Part shown: piece by piece, positions 61,758-64,000 of the stretch
Layout of the letters: every line of letters begins with the position of its first letter
Position numbering within the stretch: the stretch's first letter is position 1
Assembly: GCF_015356855.1 (NCBI RefSeq)
Contig: NZ_ARXR01000004.1
Location: 62,001 to 126,000 of the forward strand
Source: Alloalcanivorax venustensis ISO4
GTDB lineage: Bacteria > Pseudomonadota > Gammaproteobacteria > Pseudomonadales > Alcanivoracaceae
Direction of reading: 5' to 3'
DNA: 64,000 bases
Translations under genes and position numbers: made by a program
Notes under the pieces: generated by a model
Told to the model about the DNA's origin: nothing
Database searches by the model: none
The model's input: only the letters and a program-made list of their open reading frames with translations

Positions 61758-63149
61758 ATGGGTGACACATCCAGGCGTGATTACCGTCGGCCGGACGGCG
61801 AGACCCTTTACTGGCCGATGGGCCCCTTCAAACTCCGTCTTCCCTTCCTGCATTACCGTTTCGAATGGCCCGATTATTTCCAGGGTCTGCTGATGTGCGC
61901 GGTGGATCTGGCCGCCATCCCGCTGATGACCGAACTGCTGGGCATGCCGTTCGAAGCGGCGCTGGCGGTGGTGCTGCTGAACGGCTTTCTGTACCTGTTG
62001 CACCACCTGCTGGGCGACCCGGTGGTGCCCGGCTGGATCACCCCGGCGATCCCTCTTTTGATGGCCTACTGCGCCAGTTTTCCGGAGGGCGAGGCGCGGG
62101 TGCATGCGCTGATCGCGTTCCAATTGTTACTGGGTGTGTTCTGTATCGGGCTGGGCGCCACCGGGTTATCGAGGCGGGTGGTGAGCCTGGTGCCACCGGC
62201 GATCAAGGCGGGCATTATCATGGGCGCCGGCATCGCCGCGGTGATTTCGGTGTTCGAGGTGGGCGGCCGCTTCGAGAGCTTCCCGTGGACCATTTCCATC
62301 GCCATCGGCATCGCTTTCTACCTGATTTTCTCCAAGCACTTCGCGGTGCTGAAAACCCGCAACGCCTTCTGGGGCACCCTGGGCAAGCTGGGTATTTTCC
62401 CGATCATCGCCCTGGCCATCGTGCTGGCGCCGCTGTTCAGCGAAGCGCCCTGGCCGACCATTGAATGGGGCTTCACCACGCCGGACTTCGCCACCCTGTG
62501 GAGCGAGTACACCGTGTTTGGCCTGGGCCTGCCGTCGCCGGAAATGTTCCTGCAGGCGATCCCCACCATGCTGGCCGCCTACATCGTGCTGTTCGGCGAC
62601 GTGCTGCAGGGCAAGGCGCTGCTCAAGGAAGCGGACGCCAGCCGCCAGGACGAGGACGTGGACTACAACCCGGACCGCGCCCACATGATCTTCGGCGGCC
62701 GCAACGCCACCATGAGCATCATCGGCCCGGACGTGGCCATGTGCGGCCCGCTGTGGGCGGCCATGCACGTGGTGATCGTGGAACGCTTCAAGGAAGGCCG
62801 CAAAGCCATGGACTCGATCTTCGGCGGCGCCGGCTCGTTCCGCTGGGGCACCAACACCGGTCTGCTGCTGATGCCCATTGTCAGCCTGGTGGAACCGATC
62901 CTGGGCGTGGCCCTGGCGCTGACGTTGCTGATCCAGGGCTACGTGAGCGTGCGCATCGGCATTCTTGAAGCGCGCAGCCAGCGCGACCTGGGCATCGCCG
63001 GGGTGGTCGCCGCGGTGCTTGCCACCAAGGGCGCCACCTGGGCGTTCGCCGTGGGCGTGGCGCTGTGCATCCTGATTTACGGTCGCCGCTTCTTCAGCGG
63101 CGAGAACGACCAGACCTTTACCAAGGACAACGACGAGGAAACGCAATGA
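61758..63149 (+). CDS. NCS2-like membrane permease of unknown substrate
   Basis: A 463-residue membrane protein with about twelve hydrophobic segments. Segments such as GDPVVPGWITPAIPLLMAY, LVPPAIKAGIIMGAGIAAVI and QAIPTMLAAYIVLFGDVLQG suggest a distant nucleobase/ascorbate (NCS2/SLC23-like) or related transporter; I cannot name it firmly. A soluble stretch about residues 290-310 (EADASRQDEDVDYNPDRAHM) is unusual. The stop overlaps the zinc alcohol dehydrogenase start (ATGA), so substrate transport and oxidation may be linked. Confidence 0.65.
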   Translation: MGDTSRRDYRRPDGETLYWPMGPFKLRLPFLHYRFEWPDYFQGLLMCAVDLAAIPLMTELLGMPFEAALAVVLLNGFLYLLHHLLGDPVVPGWITPAIPLLMAYCASFPEGEARVHALIAFQLLLGVFCIGLGATGLSRRVVSLVPPAIKAGIIMGAGIAAVISVFEVGGRFESFPWTISIAIGIAFYLIFSKHFAVLKTRNAFWGTLGKLGIFPIIALAIVLAPLFSEAPWPTIEWGFTTPDFATLWSEYTVFGLGLPSPEMFLQAIPTMLAAYIVLFGDVLQGKALLKEADASRQDEDVDYNPDRAHMIFGGRNATMSIIGPDVAMCGPLWAAMHVVIVERFKEGRKAMDSIFGGAGSFRWGTNTGLLLMPIVSLVEPILGVALALTLLIQGYVSVRIGILEARSQRDLGIAGVVAAVLATKGATWAFAVGVALCILIYGRRFFSGENDQTFTKDNDEETQ

Positions 63150-64000
63150 AAACCCGTGCCGCAGTACTGCGTGAGATGGGCGCCCAGCGCCCGTTCAAGG
63201 ACTCCCAGCCGCTGAAAATCGAAGAGGTGGAACTGGACGCCCCGGGCCACGGCGAGATTCTGGTGCGGGTGCGCGCCGCCGGCCTGTGCCACTCCGACCT
63301 GTCGGTGATCGACGGCAACCGGCCCCGGCCGCTGCCCATGGCGCTGGGCCACGAAGCCGCCGGCGAGGTGGTGGAAGTGGGCGCCGGCGTCGCCGATCTG
63401 GAAGTGGGCGACCATGTGGTGTTCTCGTTCGTGCCCAGCTGCGGCACCTGCGACTACTGCCTGGGGGGCCGCGCGGCGCTGTGCGCCCCCGGCGCCAAGG
63501 CCAACAACGACGGCGTGCTGCTGGGCGGCGACCGCCGCCTGCACCAGGGCGACGCCACCATCAACCACCACCTGGGTGTGTCCGGCTTCGCCGAACACGC
63601 AGTGACCTCGCGCCGTTCCGCGGTGAAGATTCCCAAGGACCTGCCGTTCGAGATCGCCGCGGTGTTCGGCTGCGCGGTGCTTACCGGCATGGGCGCGGTG
63701 GTACACACCGCCGGGCTGCGCGCCGGCCAGTCGGTGCTGGTGGTGGGCCTGGGCGGCGTCGGCCTGTCCGCGGTGCTGGGCGCGGTGGCCGCCGGCGCCC
63801 GCCAGGTGATCGCCGCCGACATCGCCGAGGACAAGCTGGAGCTGGCCAAGGCCATGGGCGCCACCCATGTGGTCAATTCCAAGGACGCGGACGCGGTGCA
63901 GCAGGTCAAGGACATCAGCGGCGGCGGCGTGGACATCGCCGCCGAGTTCGCCGGTGTCGGCCCGGCGCTGGAATTCGCCTTCGCCGCCACCGGCAAGGGC
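63146..64000 (+). CDS. Zinc-dependent alcohol dehydrogenase, N-terminal part
   Basis: A medium-chain dehydrogenase cut by the window end after 285 codons (family about 370-380). The catalytic zinc site shows CHSDLS and GHEAAGEVVEVG. The structural zinc loop has four cysteines in SCGTCDYCLGGRAALC. The Rossmann motif is VVGLGGVGLSAVLGA. The insert between structural zinc and NAD domains fits class III/formaldehyde-type or medium-chain alcohol dehydrogenases. It is translationally coupled to the preceding permease. Substrate unknown. Confidence 0.92.
   Translation, partial: MKTRAAVLREMGAQRPFKDSQPLKIEEVELDAPGHGEILVRVRAAGLCHSDLSVIDGNRPRPLPMALGHEAAGEVVEVGAGVADLEVGDHVVFSFVPSCGTCDYCLGGRAALCAPGAKANNDGVLLGGDRRLHQGDATINHHLGVSGFAEHAVTSRRSAVKIPKDLPFEIAAVFGCAVLTGMGAVVHTAGLRAGQSVLVVGLGGVGLSAVLGAVAAGARQVIAADIAEDKLELAKAMGATHVVNSKDADAVQQVKDISGGGVDIAAEFAGVGPALEFAFAATGKG

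Overview
The window is a 64 kb piece of a high-GC (roughly two-thirds G+C by eye) Gammaproteobacterium. Gene order is Pseudomonadales-like: algZ-algR-hemC-hemD-hemX-hemY facing argH, then lptM-lysA-dapF-DUF484-xerC-yigB, folA-thyA-lgt, ptsP-rppH and pqiABC. The REP-type repeats, heme, copper and RND genes and chromosomal housekeeping genes would suit an Alcanivorax-like or related marine lineage. That assignment is inference; there is no rRNA or marker search behind it. Nothing suggests a plasmid or prophage. I saw no tRNA, rRNA, CRISPR array or transposase.

Layout. 1-3.2 kb (minus strand): the N-terminal part of glnE and an orphan GspE/PilB-type ATPase. 3.2-11.4 kb (plus): DUF47 regulator and pitA (phosphate), argA, ilvD, a double DsbA-like protein, a MAPEG protein and a ferredoxin-reductase. 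11.4-15.3 kb: a nested palindrome, then pqiABC (envelope lipid transport). 15.3-15.9 kb: gene-free, packed with REP elements. 15.9-22 kb (minus): hemCDXY heme genes and the algZ/algR two-component pair. 22-29.5 kb (plus): argH, lptM, lysA, dapF, DUF484, xerC, a HAD phosphatase and yqcC, with rlmJ inserted on the opposite strand. 29.5-30.85 kb (minus): a Fur-controlled hemP plus HemS-like heme-use unit. 30.9-32.2 kb: two conserved small genes. 32.1-34.5 kb: an accessory-looking module with an orphan type III Mod-like DNA methylase facing two paralogous XRE regulators. 34.5-38 kb: folA, thyA, lgt, a TauE-type permease and an NRDE protein. 38.4-43.1 kb: ptsP, rppH, a HAD phosphatase and an imelysin-like lipoprotein. 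43.1-49.4 kb: a small outer-membrane barrel, a CueR-type copper operon (copA, cupredoxin, DUF411) and a di-heme cytochrome lipoprotein. 49.5-54.8 kb: LysE exporter, rlmI, MFS transporter, ogt and an Ada-AlkA fusion. 55-60.8 kb: TetR-MFP-RND efflux locus and a lipoprotein. 60.9-64 kb: TSUP permease, an NCS2-like permease and a truncated zinc alcohol dehydrogenase.

The most interesting signal is the control DNA of the methylase/XRE module. Both XRE genes are preceded by a pair of TTGC-N6-GCAA-type sites whose centres are exactly 24 bp apart. The first pair lies inside a nested palindrome that overlaps the likely divergent promoters of the methylase and the first regulator. This looks like a self-regulating methylase switch without a visible nuclease. 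The second strong signal is a family of two-hairpin REP elements (8 copies) whose two stems come in interchangeable, fully base-paired versions while the rest of the element stays constant. Three further inverted-repeat elements built from short oligomers, and a fourth imperfect nested palindrome, occupy intergenic gaps.
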